Source of the DNA: Tetracentron sinense | Taxonomy: Eukaryota > Streptophyta > Magnoliopsida > Trochodendrales > Trochodendraceae | DNA: 64,000 nt | Direction of reading: 5' to 3' | NCBI GenBank assembly: GCA_015143295.1 | Contig: CM026554.1 | Coordinates: 28,843,531-28,907,530, forward strand | In this document: positions 33,168 to 44,918 of the stretch, piece by piece | Layout of the letters: each line of letters begins with the position of its first letter | Numbering within the stretch: the stretch's first letter is position 1 | Program-made: the position numbers and the translations under genes | The notes under the pieces: generated by a model | What the model was told of the DNA's origin: nothing | What the model saw: only the letters and a program-made list of their open reading frames with translations | The model's database searches: none

Positions 33168-35553
33168 GTAAGCACCCCATTTTTACACCCCCTTAGGAGT
33201 CATCTTTCACCCCACCAATACCCCAAACCCTAACCTTTAGACAAGGGCATTTTGGTCATGTGATGGGCACAAGTAACCCTAATCCATGAAATTAAAGCTT
33301 ACTGGACCAACCTTAACTTGAATTCCTTTGATAAAGATCAAAGAAGGGTAAGAACTGAAATTTCAGAAGAGTAGAGCAGCTTGGCTGTAGAAGATACACT
33401 GCCAACTTGGAGAATACCTTTGGTTTAGCTGTTACCTCCTTTACACGCCAGATATACATAAGAGGAAAATTTTTAATGTGGGGTGGAGTGATTACTGCCA
33501 GGCCAAAAATGGCCTTTATTGATGTTGTCGATAATTTGATTACTTCCAAAATGTGAGCCGTACCAGATTTCAGTTACAGACCCTTGTCATAGACTTAAGC
33601 TTACACGTGAGAGCAAATCTCGGCAAGGTACACAGGTTGGCGGTAGAGAGATTATCGACAGCATGAAAGTGGCCTATTTTAGAGTTGGCAGTTGACCATC
33701 TACCGCCACTCTGGTATTCTTGCAACTGGCAGCAGTTCCTCTTCTAGAAAGTTCTCATACATTGGACAGAGAATGCCCTTGACATCTGGGTTTATTCACG
33801 GGGTTTTGTTCCCCTAAATTACCCATGTACTCCCAAGTCCCAACTGACCGTAACACCCCCCAATCATGTTTAGTACCACATTGGAGATGAGAGGTTTTCT
33901 CCTCCCATTCCTGTCCTATATAAACCCCTCCCCTTAACCCATTTAGAACAATTTTGGAAATCTAGAAATCCTCATAAGTTGGAGAATCTAGAAATCCTTT
34001 CAAGTTCCCTCCCAAACACTAGGAGCCGGGTAATTTTGCTAGGCAAACTAGTGTTCTGAAGTTGTTAGCCTTAACCCCCTCCCCCTCCTCTAGAAGATCC
34101 TTGGTAGACCCTCAAGCATCAGAAGAAAAGAAGAGGAAGGAGCTTGAAGGCCTTTTCAGAGACATTTCAGATAGTCTCAGGTTAGTATAAATTATGTCTA
34201 TCTTCTTCAGTTTTAGCATTTACTTCTTTTACTAGCTTTCTAGTTCTATTTCTTAGTATTCATTTCGTTTATTTATTAAGCCTTGTTAGTTGTAGAAGTC
34301 CCATTCTTATTCCTAAGGTAGTTGGGACCCCCCTATGATGCGGTCTGTTTATTTATTAAGCCTTGTTACATGTAGAAGTCCCATTCTTTTTCCTAAGGTA
34401 GTTTGGGACCCCCCTATGATGCGTTCTGTTGATTAGGGGCCCTATGAAAGGACAACAGATAAAGGATTTTTAGTATTTCCTTCCCCCTCTTTTTTCCCCG
34501 TAGAATATGGAAATTTGGACCTAGTGGGAGTCCAAAGGTCTCAAGCATGAGCACTTCCCCAGAACAGTCTGTTGTTTTTAGCACTGTTTGTGCTGGCAGC
34601 AAGTGCTCTTCCGCCAGCTCTAGTTTCATTACTAGTGAAGCTGATGGTAGATAATCTACCGCCAATACAAGGCAGTGCACAAAACAATGTTGTTCCTCCC
34701 TCCCCACTGTTAGCTCTGGGATTTTTGGGCTACTACTGTGTTTTTTCTCCCTTCAAGCCTCAGATCATGGGAAGCATAGGGTTTAGGCCAGGGGGTTCAG
34801 ACAAAGCCAAGTAAAATCTGTTCTCAGTATTACTCTGCAATGGCAGCAGATTTTCTACCGCTAGCTCCTGTTTAACTATTGCTACAATTGGCGGTAGACC
34901 ATCTACCGCTAGTAGAGAACAGTGCTCAGATCAGCACTGTCTCCCTCTTCTGGACCCTCTTGGGTACTGCCTTGGGTAGTTTCCCCTGTTCTCTAGGCTC
35001 CCCATACTTTGAGCATTTTACCCTCGTTAGTTTTTGACCCTAGAGTTACGTTAAGCTTGTCATACCATGCTCCATTCTTACAAGAGCCTAAATTGCTTAA
35101 GCCATGCATAAAATACCCAAAAAACCAGATAGAAGAAAACCCAATTTCAGTCTGGTTAGCATGCTTGTTTTGAACTACATTTGGCTTGATTCCACCTATG
35201 TGGATAAATAGGCAACCCTCTTGGGTTCAGCTCCCTTAGGTTAGAACTCTAGTTAGGTTTTGTTATGTTTTTAGAATGATGGCTATGATTGATTGATTAT
35301 CATGACTTCTCTTTGTATTGTTATTATGACTTTGTTTATGATGATATCTGTAATAGCATAGTAACAAAATAGAAGTTTCCCTTATGATTTTCTTTAGTTT
35401 GATTTAGATTCAATAGGTAACCACCTTCCGTGGAAGTTTAGGGGGTGCTTAAGTAACACCTTCCCCTAACTTAAATGAATCTCTTACCTTATCCATCAGA
35501 TTTAGGGATGACCTATTTTCCCTCCAAATTTAAATAGGTGACATTTGTGGCTA
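33168..35553 (+). mobile_element. Old solo LTR or LTR fragment, probably gypsy (Tat-like)
   Basis: It starts TGTAAGCACCCCATTTTTAC and runs to about 35553, where TGACATTTGTGGCTA could be a decayed primer-site junction of Tat type. TATATAAA at 33916-33923 is followed by a C-rich leader. Near the end, AGGGGGTGCTTAAGTAACACC and ATGAATCTCTTACC match the minus-strand LTR at 26765. It contains six 24-bp palindromes and a tandem repeat (34274-34420, units with TATTTATTAAGCCTTGTTA and GACCCCCCTATGATG). No gag or pol is attached. The 3' boundary is approximate. Confidence 0.55.
33637..34912 (+). promoter_or_regulatory. 24-bp palindromes around GGCGGTAGA..TCTACCGCC in LTR
   Basis: Six imperfect palindromes of about 24 bp occur as three pairs: 33637/33685, 34593/34642 and 34841/34888 (starts), each pair spaced 47-49 bp. 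The best is TGATGGTAGATAATCTACCGCC (34642-34663). Unlike the other clusters, two pairs are downstream of the TATA box at 33916. Confidence 0.55.
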
Positions 35554-36980
35554 GAACCATAATTTTAGTTATTGTATGAGGCGCATATCATAGACATAAA
35601 GTGAGCTTCAAGGTGTGAGGCTTGTGCCTCATGCGAGGCTCACACTTTGAGCCATGAGCCTCATGCGAATTAAGCCTTGTGGTTGAGTTTCAAGGCGTTT
35701 TCCTTAAGCCTTGTCCCAAGGCGTAAGCCTCACATGCCTTTTAAAACACTACATGTAAGTGCAATGCATGATTTTCTAGGGAATTATAATCCTTCACAAT
35801 GGGATGTATTTTTGGCTCAAGCTTGGTTAAGCTGGCTTATCGTAGGAGAAAACTTTATAAGCCCTTGAAAATGAAGCCCTAAATTATGCCAAGTAGCAAA
35901 GGACAATGTCTCCTTGAGAAACGGTGAGAACTGCGATATGGAGGGTTTAAAGAGTTCCTATTTCAATAAATAAATAAAAGAAAGTTGAATAACATAAAAC
36001 ATATATTAGTTGGTAGACCCATTTGGGGCCTGCAGCCACAAACATAAACTATGTGAACATGGAAATTTATCACCATTCCAAATTTGGGGAAATCCTAATA
36101 TGGAATAAGGCTAAACAACCACAAACAGAGCTTTCTTTTATCAATAGATATGAATGAAATCTTTTGGATAATGGATTATTCTAATTTTATGATTTATTAA
36201 ATATTTTTTTTTTTAAAATGGATTGAATCTTACGATATACGATTCGAATCCCAATATGAATCGAATCTATACTAAAACGATTTTACGATTCAATTGCGAT
36301 TTAACAACCTTGGCCACAACTGAGACTTAAATGTCTTTTCTTAATTTGTTATTTGTTTCACTTAATAACAAATAACACGTTATTTATTTCAGATAAGACT
36401 TTGAAAATGACAATGGTGATATTGGTTTTAACTAACACTTAATTTATTATGTTTAACTAATTTAGACTTTTAAAACCTTTTGAGTCTTATTTACACTATT
36501 TCCCTAGTAGACATTGCAAAAAATTTGGAACCACTGGCCCACAATGTAGTTCATGACTTATTTGCAATTTATTTTTACAAAAGTTCTACCAAATGAATTG
36601 ATGATTGAATATTATCTTCAATATATATATGAACAAAAAATGAAATCTAAATTTCAGCATTTGCGTACATTTCTTATCTCTATTTTTTTGGTAGTTAAAT
36701 AATTTAATAGTATTTCCCATGTATATGCATACGCCTACACGCCCACTCACACACATACAATGTACACAGATACAAATATATCAACTAGCGTTATATAAAA
36801 GACGTTTCAAGCAGCTCTTTTCAAGAGCTTTCATCATACAGTTTTTTCCTATAGCACCCCTACTAAGCACTGGAAATAACGCATGACCCTTTTAACTCTT
36901 CGTTCTCCATGCATTATCATGTCCACGCGTTGCTTCACATAAGCAACACATGCATCATCCATTAATCTCCACTTAATCTT
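35554..36980. other. Spacer with GCCTCA-rich dispersed repeat
   Basis: There is no gene. 35575-35760 is a repeat rich in GAGGCTT, GCCTCATGCGA and AAGGCGTAAGCCTCAC; a relative occurs in two tandem copies at 41893-42235. The remainder is AT-rich and featureless. Confidence 0.5.
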
Positions 36981-39242
36981 GTCCTCATCTCAGATCGTAA
37001 TCCAGTCTTTCTTCTTCGATTTTACCCTCATTTTTTTCTTCTTCACCGTCACTTGTGAGGCTTTTCTGAAATCTGTTGATAATGAGACGATGTCTCTCTT
37101 GCATGGTTTTAAAAACGCCGAAACCGTTACCCGATACCGTTACGCTACGTATAGGTACCGTAACGTTTTCCGACGTATTTTTTCACTAAAAAATATCGTT
37201 TTTTCACTAAAAATATCATTTTCGAAGCAATCTGGGTCTAATACTTCTTCCTTACATCTTTTTAATATTTTTTTCTATTTATTGTGATTTTTTTGAGCAA
37301 AAAAAAAAGAAGCTTAAAGGCCGAAACCGTACCGTAACGGCGTACCGTAACGGTTTCGGCCGTGTCCGTTACGATGTCCGAAACCCTTTTTTTGAACTAT
37401 GCTCTCCTGTTCACACTCCTCTTCTCTATTTCCTCACTTTCACCCCTAACCCATCTCCAACAAAGAAAACGCCCACTACAAAACGTCTGCAGACCGGTAA
37501 GTCCAAATGATCTTTGTTTGAGTTCTTCCTCTTTGTGTGGTTAAATTACTGAGGAATTTCATAGATTTGGGCCTCTATTGAGTAGAAATGAAGAGATTAG
37601 GGTTTCACAGTTTGATCTCCATTTGTTTCTTTTTTTTCCTTTCTTTTGCAATCTTCATTTGTTTCTTTTCATCTTTTCTTTTTCAATCTTTTTGTTCTTC
37701 AACTCTCTCGAACAAGTGATCAGCTCGCCCTGCGTAGAGAGCCTGCATCTATGCGGAGAGGTATATCAATATCAATATCAATTTTTTTTTTTTTTAAAGG
37801 TGTAGAGACCTTGATTCAGATTCAGAGGATTTGCAAATTAATTGTTTTTAAAATTAATCCATTACTTTTCTCCTTATTTCCCCCTTAAAAAATAAAATAA
37901 AATGAATTTCAAGTAGAGCTCTTATTTGTTCTTCAATATGTTGTTAAGATTATTGTTTTGGTTTGGGTTTTGGGAGCTATGGTGGTATCTCTCCAGCGTT
38001 GCCCTTATTTTTATTTTTAGTTCGCTCCTTGTTCTCTCCTTCTATTGCCATAAACCAGCCACACAACAGTAGGCCTTTTCCTCCCCTTTCAGCAAGTGGG
38101 TCATTCATCACCTTTATACTTGCTGTTCAGAACTAAGCTCATCTGCACTCTTGATTCCTGCTAGCAGCAGTCACGATCAAGTCCAACAGCTCAAATCAGC
38201 ACACCTTCAGCCTTGAATCTTCTCTCTACATTCGCAACAGCAGCTGTCCACCATCATCTTTGGCTTCCTCCCTCTTAGCGACAGTATTAGGTAATCATCC
38301 CCTCTTTTCCATTCTTCTTCTGTTTCTCTTGATCATTATATGTTTAAGTTGGTAATAATTTAGAGTAATTTTGAATCTGTAATTATTTAAGTAGTTAGAT
38401 TACTTCAGTTTAACCTTTTCATGGTTTTAATTCTGATTTTTTATTATTCAACTTTAGATTAGTTTTAACTAAGCTTAAACCTGGTTTAGACTAATTTAAG
38501 GTTAGTTTTTAGATTAGCAACAGTTACGACTCACAATCAAGTCCAACAGCTCAAAGCAGCACATCTTCAGCCTCGAATCTTCTCTCTTCATTCGTTACAG
38601 CAGCTGTCCACCATCATCTTTGGCTTAATCCATCTTAGCAACAGTACCAGGTAAGCCCCTCTTTTCCTTTCTTCTTCTTCTTTTCTATTTATTATTATTT
38701 GTGCAAGTAATAATTTAGAGTAGTTTCTAATCTGTAATTAGTTAAGTAGTTTGTTTAATTTAGATTATTTAGTTTTTGTCATCATTCTTTTCTTTGGTAA
38801 GGTTTTCACTCTTAATTCTATGAATCACTCTCCTCTCCACGAGCTGATGCTTATAACACGGGTCTAAGTGAAATTCTACCACTACCATAGGCAAACTAAA
38901 AGGCTATCGCAGAAGGCGTTACACTTGAAGAAGAAAAGCAACTCAGATGCAAGGTACCTTTCAGTCATTTCATCCCACGGAAGAGAAGCTTCATCCCTCC
39001 TTTCATTCAATAGACTTTGCCCCACTTCAATGGTAAGGTTAGATGCTCTCGAATATTATCTATTACATTTACCCAATCTTTGTCAACAATCAATATTTAA
39101 AATTTCTTAAATGGGTGCTCTTTTGTTCTAAACTTCTATGTTGGGTTGTGGGTGTATTTTTTCTCCTATTTGGCTGATCGATGAAGATTTAGAAATATCA
39201 GACTTGATTGATATATTTGTACATTTATTTATTATTTTTATT
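36981..39242. other. Spacer with CG-rich palindrome and a 360-bp tandem duplication
   Basis: At 37111-37165 and 37319-37380 lie CG-rich blocks built from CCGAAACCGT, ACCGTAACGG and their complements; 37319-37361 is a long imperfect palindrome. At 38160-38300 and 38517-38660 the sequence AAGTCCAACAGCTCAAA and following 130 bp (CAGCTGTCCACCATCATC) are duplicated with about 360-bp period. Both duplicates end in CAGGTAA- or TTAGGTAA-like strings that resemble splice donors, but no coding exon was identified. Confidence 0.5.
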
Positions 39243-41860
39243 GTCTATATATACTATACATATACTACGGTACTACCTTTATAAAAAGCCGCTAACTTCT
39301 CTCTTGAATGTTCTTTGCTCGCTCGACAACCCATAGATTTCCACCGCTCCGGTGATGAAGACGACACCAACTCATCATTCACGCACTCCAATGGAAAAAT
39401 AGTACTCATTTTCTATCTCATCCTCTTGGGTTCTTGTTCGATTTCCTCTTTTCATTTTTTTATTGTGCTTTGTGTTTATCTTTGCTGTTCTTGTTTGTAG
39501 GTTGAGAGCTTTATGCAAACAAGAGCTAGGGGCTTACAAAGGCAGCAAAACTAGGTTCAAATCCATTTTTCTCATTGTCAGTTAAATGGGATAGGGATGG
39601 ACGGTTTTGTTAGGGAATCTAGAGGGACATGTGTTTTCTCTCCCTCGCATTGCGACCAACTACCACCGATGATCGAAATATATAGAGTAAGCTATTTATG
39701 TATTTTCTTTATTCTGTATTAGGGTTTTGTTTAGATTTATGCATATTTTTGTTAATTATATGGATTTATGCATATAAGGGCTTTAGTGAATTGGTTTTTG
39801 GATTTACTCTATTGGATCTTCAAGAAGACCCCTTTGTCTTGAAGAAGAAGACTAATAATAGCTCTATGGAGAAGAGAACATAAAAAGGATAGTCAAATAA
39901 TCATTAAGGTTCTGTTATAGAGGGAAAAAGGAAAGGAAGGACACACTCATCTCTTTTTCTTTGGCTCTCAAACCCTCTGCAGCACCTCTCAGTCTTTTTC
40001 TCTATTTTCACCTCTCAGTCTTTTCCTCTATTTTCACTGATTGGCAACAATCCATAGAATCCACGCTCATGAAGCTTATTGAACAAATGGATGTGATTAA
40101 TTGGATAAAATATATTTTTTGGGTAAATTTTTTATATATTTTTCTATTTTTTGAATATATGATTCTAATTGAGTAGTGATATTTAGTTTTTCTTGATCTT
40201 ACCGAGGATCCAAGAGAGATGAAATAATTATGTATAATAGCAATGCATTTGATTTATTGTTTCGTGGTTTGCTCACCAAAACTGGATCTTCAGTCCTTGA
40301 GCCAAATGTCTATAAAAAGCTCAAAGTACACATGTCTACGCTGGCCTGTCTCGTGGGTATGTTTTAGGATCAATACAGCTCCCAAACGTTTACCATCTTG
40401 GATTGACTTGGATAGCATGAATTTGATTTTTGGATGGTGAAGCATGCTATCCAAGTCATTAAATTTTTTTTATAGGTAAATATCAAAAATATTAAATATT
40501 AAATATTAAAACTAACAATTTACATGCTATCCAAGTCATTAAATAGTAAAAAATTTGCCATCAAAACTAACAATTTACCATTAAATATTAAATTGTCGGT
40601 TTTGATATTTAATTTAGAAGAAATTTTATGCATTACTGATTTTGATATTAATTTTCTTTTGGTATTTTGAAATAGAGAAAGGCCTCTATCTCTCTCCATG
40701 AATACTTCTTGCTAATCAGTTTATTATTTGGGTTCATGAAATTAAAAAATGATAAGGTTTTCAGTTTGTTGTGGATGTCTAGGTAGTGAATTAATTCCTA
40801 ATGTAGATGCACCTATTGAAAAAAAATGGTAACTTGCTATGTCAAAATAGGAAGGGTGGTGGGGTTCTTGGATTGAATATAGTAGTAAGTTAATAATAAA
40901 GTTTGAAGTATTTATGTATAACAGTATTTATGTATAACAATATATTTATTTAGGATAAAAATGACAAAAGAAAGATGATTGTACCTGTAAAGCAGGGGAA
41001 TTTGCAGGGGATTGCTTTCTACCCTGAATGGATAGCAGACACCTGCTGGTATATATTTTGTGATTGAGTTAATTGTATTGGCCAACTAATCTTATGAGGT
41101 ATGCCACATATCTCACTTTAGTCTTTAGGTTCTAAATATTTGCTTGTGCAGGTATTGTTACTTCTTGAATATGGTGAATGAGGCTGAAGAAGGGACGTCG
41201 AATTGCATCTCTATGTGGATGGAGAGGCCCTTGATGATGATCAAAAGCCAATGAATGATCTCCATATATTTCAATTGTAGCAGCAAGGAGATAGCTACTT
41301 GGTATAATTAGTTCATTTTTATAATACATAGTTGCTATTTGTATTTTAAAATGTTTGTTTTCATTTTAAAGCTTTAGTACATACAGAGAAGAGAATTGTT
41401 TCAGGATGGTGGATTTCTTCCAAAGCAAACCACATTAATCCAGTTCTGCAAGCTGATGTTGTACATAATATTGAAATGAAACTTCTTCCACCTATTCCCT
41501 TGAAACTTTACAATGAAGTGATCTGATTTCATCATTGAGAAGACTATTTGATTCAAAATTGTGTTGAATTTATTTCATTTTCTTATCTATTCTTTTAGTC
41601 CATAATCATGGTATCCACATTAGAATGGAACCAAACTCACACTAGGATGAAACGTAATGTCATATTTATCCCTAGATTGTTTTTTTCCGGAGGATCAGGT
41701 TTTTTTTCCACTGTTAGCTATATATTTCTTTTAATTATATTTATTTTGCTATATATTTCTGTAATAGTATATTTTCTTTGCTCTATATTTTTTATATAAT
41801 ATTTTCTTTTCAATCAGTTTCAAGTCTTAGCACGTGCCTTGCACGTGGCAATTTAACTAG
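39243..41860 (+). mobile_element. Probable non-autonomous Helitron
   Basis: The 3' end is clear: a GC-rich hairpin CACGTGC-CTT-GCACGTG (41831-41847), 9 bases, then CTAG (41857-41860) followed by T, which is the Helitron terminus pattern. The 5' end is guessed at TCTATATATACTATAC (39243), which resembles plant Helitron starts but is preceded by G instead of the expected A. No Rep/helicase is present. Inside are exon-like blocks flanked by possible splice sites (near 40960-41050 and 41400-41530), which may be captured gene pieces that I do not recognise, and an 81-bp partial duplication (40443-40580). Confidence 0.45.
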
Positions 41861-41892
41861 TATTATATAAATGTACTTCTCTCTCTCCCTAT

Positions 41893-42235
41893 ATATATAT
41901 ATATTTCTATAATCTTTCATTAACTTTGTAAATCTTTTTACAGTTTTTCTTATATTTTATATATTTGTTAAAATGAGAGAGCATTAAGCTTTCTTGTGAA
42001 GCTTAAGCCTCACGCCTCAAGGCTTACGCTTCACGCATCTTGAGGCCCTAATCGGTATATATATTTCTATAATCTTTCATTAAATTTTTAAATATTTTTA
42101 TAATTTTCTTATATTTTATATATTTGTTAAAATGAGAGAGCATGAAGCTTTCTTGTGAAGCTTAAGCTTCACACCTCGAGGCTTACGCCTCATGCATCTT
42201 GAGGCCTTAACACCTTGCCTCACACCTTCACGTTT
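41893..42235. repeat. Tandem pair of a GCCTCA-rich dispersed repeat
   Basis: Two units of about 165 bp each run from TATATTTCTATAATCTTTCA through AAATGAGAGAGCAT to AAGCTTAAGC, then a CTTACGC-rich tail ending CATCTTGAGGCC. The second copy is slightly diverged. A related tail is at 35600-35750. Confidence 0.7.
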
Positions 42236-42674
42236 TAAAGCATTGTTAGATGTTATGTTTTTATTTGGCTGGGCGCACAATGACTATTGAGAAAGTTTGA
42301 AATTTCATGTGATGGGTTCACCTGAAAAATTATATGACCTTTCTCTATTTCCCTGTCTGTTTTTTAGCTGTCCATCTACTTGAATCATTTGGTTAAGGAT
42401 ATAACAATATAAATCAATTGTTTTGAGTATCAGCAGTTCATCACAGCTATACGCAATTACTAGAATTCTCTTGTATAAAATCAGAATTTCTGTAGTTGAA
42501 AAATTATCCTTTATGATTAAACAATAGAGAAATTGTTGCTATTACTCCGGTATAGCAAGGATAACTTCACTGCTAAGGAGGTACATGCTGCTTGATATGG
42601 AGATGAGAATTCATTTGTTTCTTCTCCAGGTATAGCTTTCATTTATGAAGTTTGCCCTGTGTTTTCTTGGGCAG

Positions 42675-43479
42675 GTGAGAACTGCATCAGTTACATGTTT
42701 TGCGGGTATAACTTCCTCTGTTTTCACAAAGGAAAAACAAGATATCTTCTTTCTTCTTCTGTAAGTGTAGATATGACATTTAAACCTATTGTTGCTTTCC
42801 CAATTGATGAATGAACCAGAGTAATTTTGATTAGGTTATTTGTTATTCCTACAAAACCTTTGTAGATCATAGCAGCCCTGAATGATGAGGTTTTTTCAGT
42901 TAGATCAGCTGCTTGTCGAGCCATCGATGTCATTGCATGTTTCCCACAAAGTTCTTATTGGTGATTCCATGTTCATGCAATGTGATTTCTTAAAGTTTGC
43001 ATGAGAACTTATTAGTTCACGTTCTTGCGAACAAGGGGCATATAAATTACCAAAATCTTCAATCATGTAGTGCAAAGATCATTGACAAGTTTATTCCTGC
43101 TGCTGAGTTTAACATGCATGACTCCTTGGTTTCGGTATATACAATCTCCATTTGTTTTTTTTAATTTAGTTTTTTTTACCTAAGCATGTACACAGTTCCC
43201 CATGAATACTTCTTGCTTCAGGCGTGAATATCAGCTTCCTGGGCACTAGCAAACATATGTGATTCTCTCCGTCGCAGTACAAGTGATTTGCCATTGGAGA
43301 GGTGTTCTGCAGGTGGGTTAGGGGTTTGAGAGGGATTAATTTATTTGTCTTATTCTCCACCAACCTTGGTTACAATTTTCCTTTTTCTTGTTTTCTAGTA
43401 TGGTCCCAAAGATGAATTCCCGATCAATAGCCCCTGTTAGCTGGATGTGCTTTGCGGTTAACAAAGGATGGTGACAAGG
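42675..43479 (+). pseudogene. Relic of a HEAT/ARM-repeat gene with introns
   Basis: Five exon-like blocks in order encode HEAT-repeat sequence: from 42675 after CTTGGGCAG (VRTASVTCFAGITSSVF), near 42866-42953 after TTTGTAG (AALNDEVFSVRSAACRAI), near 43072-43134 (IIDKFIPAAEFNMHDSLVS, then a GTATAT donor), near 43222-43313 after CTTCAG (ISASWALANICDSLRRS), and near 43441-43479 (CALRLTKDGDK, then a GTAAAG donor). A TGA opens the fourth block, and frames drift at several exon ends, so it is not functional. The gene type resembles HEATR6-like plant proteins (Arabidopsis At4g38120 by memory). Introns remain, so it is a DNA-level copy or a decayed native gene, not a retrocopy. Confidence 0.65.
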
Positions 43480-44918
43480 TAAAGAGGTTTTAACTATAAT
43501 TTTATTTAGTTTTTCCTTGCATTGTCACCTTCTTTTCTGCCTCTATTTTTTGCAATTAAGTATACATGTCAAGGTAAGCTTTGGTTTTAATTTTTTTTTT
43601 CCCTTTTAACACATCTTTCTCCATTTAATTTGTGTGTCAATACACATTAACTTGTGAGTTTGTGTCAGTATTTTTATACCTTCTTAGGTTTCTGGATTTA
43701 GGTTTATATCTACAAGTGGAGCAATTAGTTGGATAAGTGGATAGATGGATACATAAACTAGTGGTTGAGTGAACTTCAATTTCAGTGCACCATCTTTGGA
43801 TTGTTCCTAGGGGATGAGGAGCAAACCAAGGAGTTCTCTTGCAGACTTGAGCAGAGGGAGGCGGGTCTGAATGACAAGGTGAAGGGAGTCCTTGTAGGGT
43901 CCAGCATACTAGTACATTGGGAGGTTAGAAATCTTCTCGATTGGGGATTGAGTAATGGGAAGACATTGGAATGGAGAGAAGCGAGAGGAGTAGAGCCTTA
44001 GAGAGCAGAGGGGAGGGGAGGGGAGGGTCTGAAGCAAGTGGGGCATAATTCCTTTTTTTTTTTTTTTCGTGATGATCTTTTCGTGGAAATTAGGGGGTTA
44101 GGAAGTCTGAAGAGTAGGACAACTCTTTGGGCCTTAATAGGGAGAACAATGTACATTTGGTGACCCAAGGTTTTAATCTTCGACTTTGCAGGAAATTTCA
44201 CCAGCCAAATATATGAGAATTTATCCACAGATTATCGACAATTTAAAAGAGTAGATAGGACTCTCTATTGGACAATATGGGTTTTCACGCTAGCTCACAA
44301 GGTAGCCCTGCTCATATTTTATAATAGCTTTCATACTTGAAAGTAAGTAGCCATTTCTATTGTTAATACCCAATATTAGCTTCACACATACTCACAAGTA
44401 GCCATTTCCAATAAAAATTGTTCCCATGCAAATGAGATGCCTAACATATGGTCAATCTAGACTCGATCATCCTGAGAGGCCAAATAGGGATAAGTCAAAC
44501 ACCTACAAATTGGAATCTAAACCTTTTAGTAGAAACAACTAGGGTGCATGTGCATATTACAAAGCATAGCTCTATGAATTAGCCACTAATTGCATAAAAA
44601 TGAAAAAAAGTTTAATTTTAATCAACCAGAAGACTAAAGTAGGTGTATTATCCTCAATCAATTCATGTTTAGCTTGGACAAGTATGAATATGAAGATCTA
44701 GCCAAGAATACAAGACATGCAAAGGCAAATAAGAACAAACAAAAATATTTTTAGATTTTTTAAATGTTTACTTTTTTATTTTGTTTTTAATTTTCAAGGA
44801 AATAACCTAACAAAAAAAACTAAAAAGAAAAATCACACCAAAAATAACCAACCTAAACAAAAAAAAATAAACTAAGAGGAGAACAAACTACTAATATACA
44901 AGATAAAGCATAGCACTT
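43480..44918. other. Spacer with a G-quadruplex motif, no gene
   Basis: AT-rich sequence. A purine-rich stretch ends in GGGGAGGGGAGGGGAGGG (44010-44027), four G-runs with single-base loops. The ORF over 43765-44001 has no recognisable domain and is not called. Confidence 0.5.

Noticed and set aside
43765..44001. 78-residue ORF
   Set aside because: No domain, no supporting neighbours, and purine-rich low complexity at its end.
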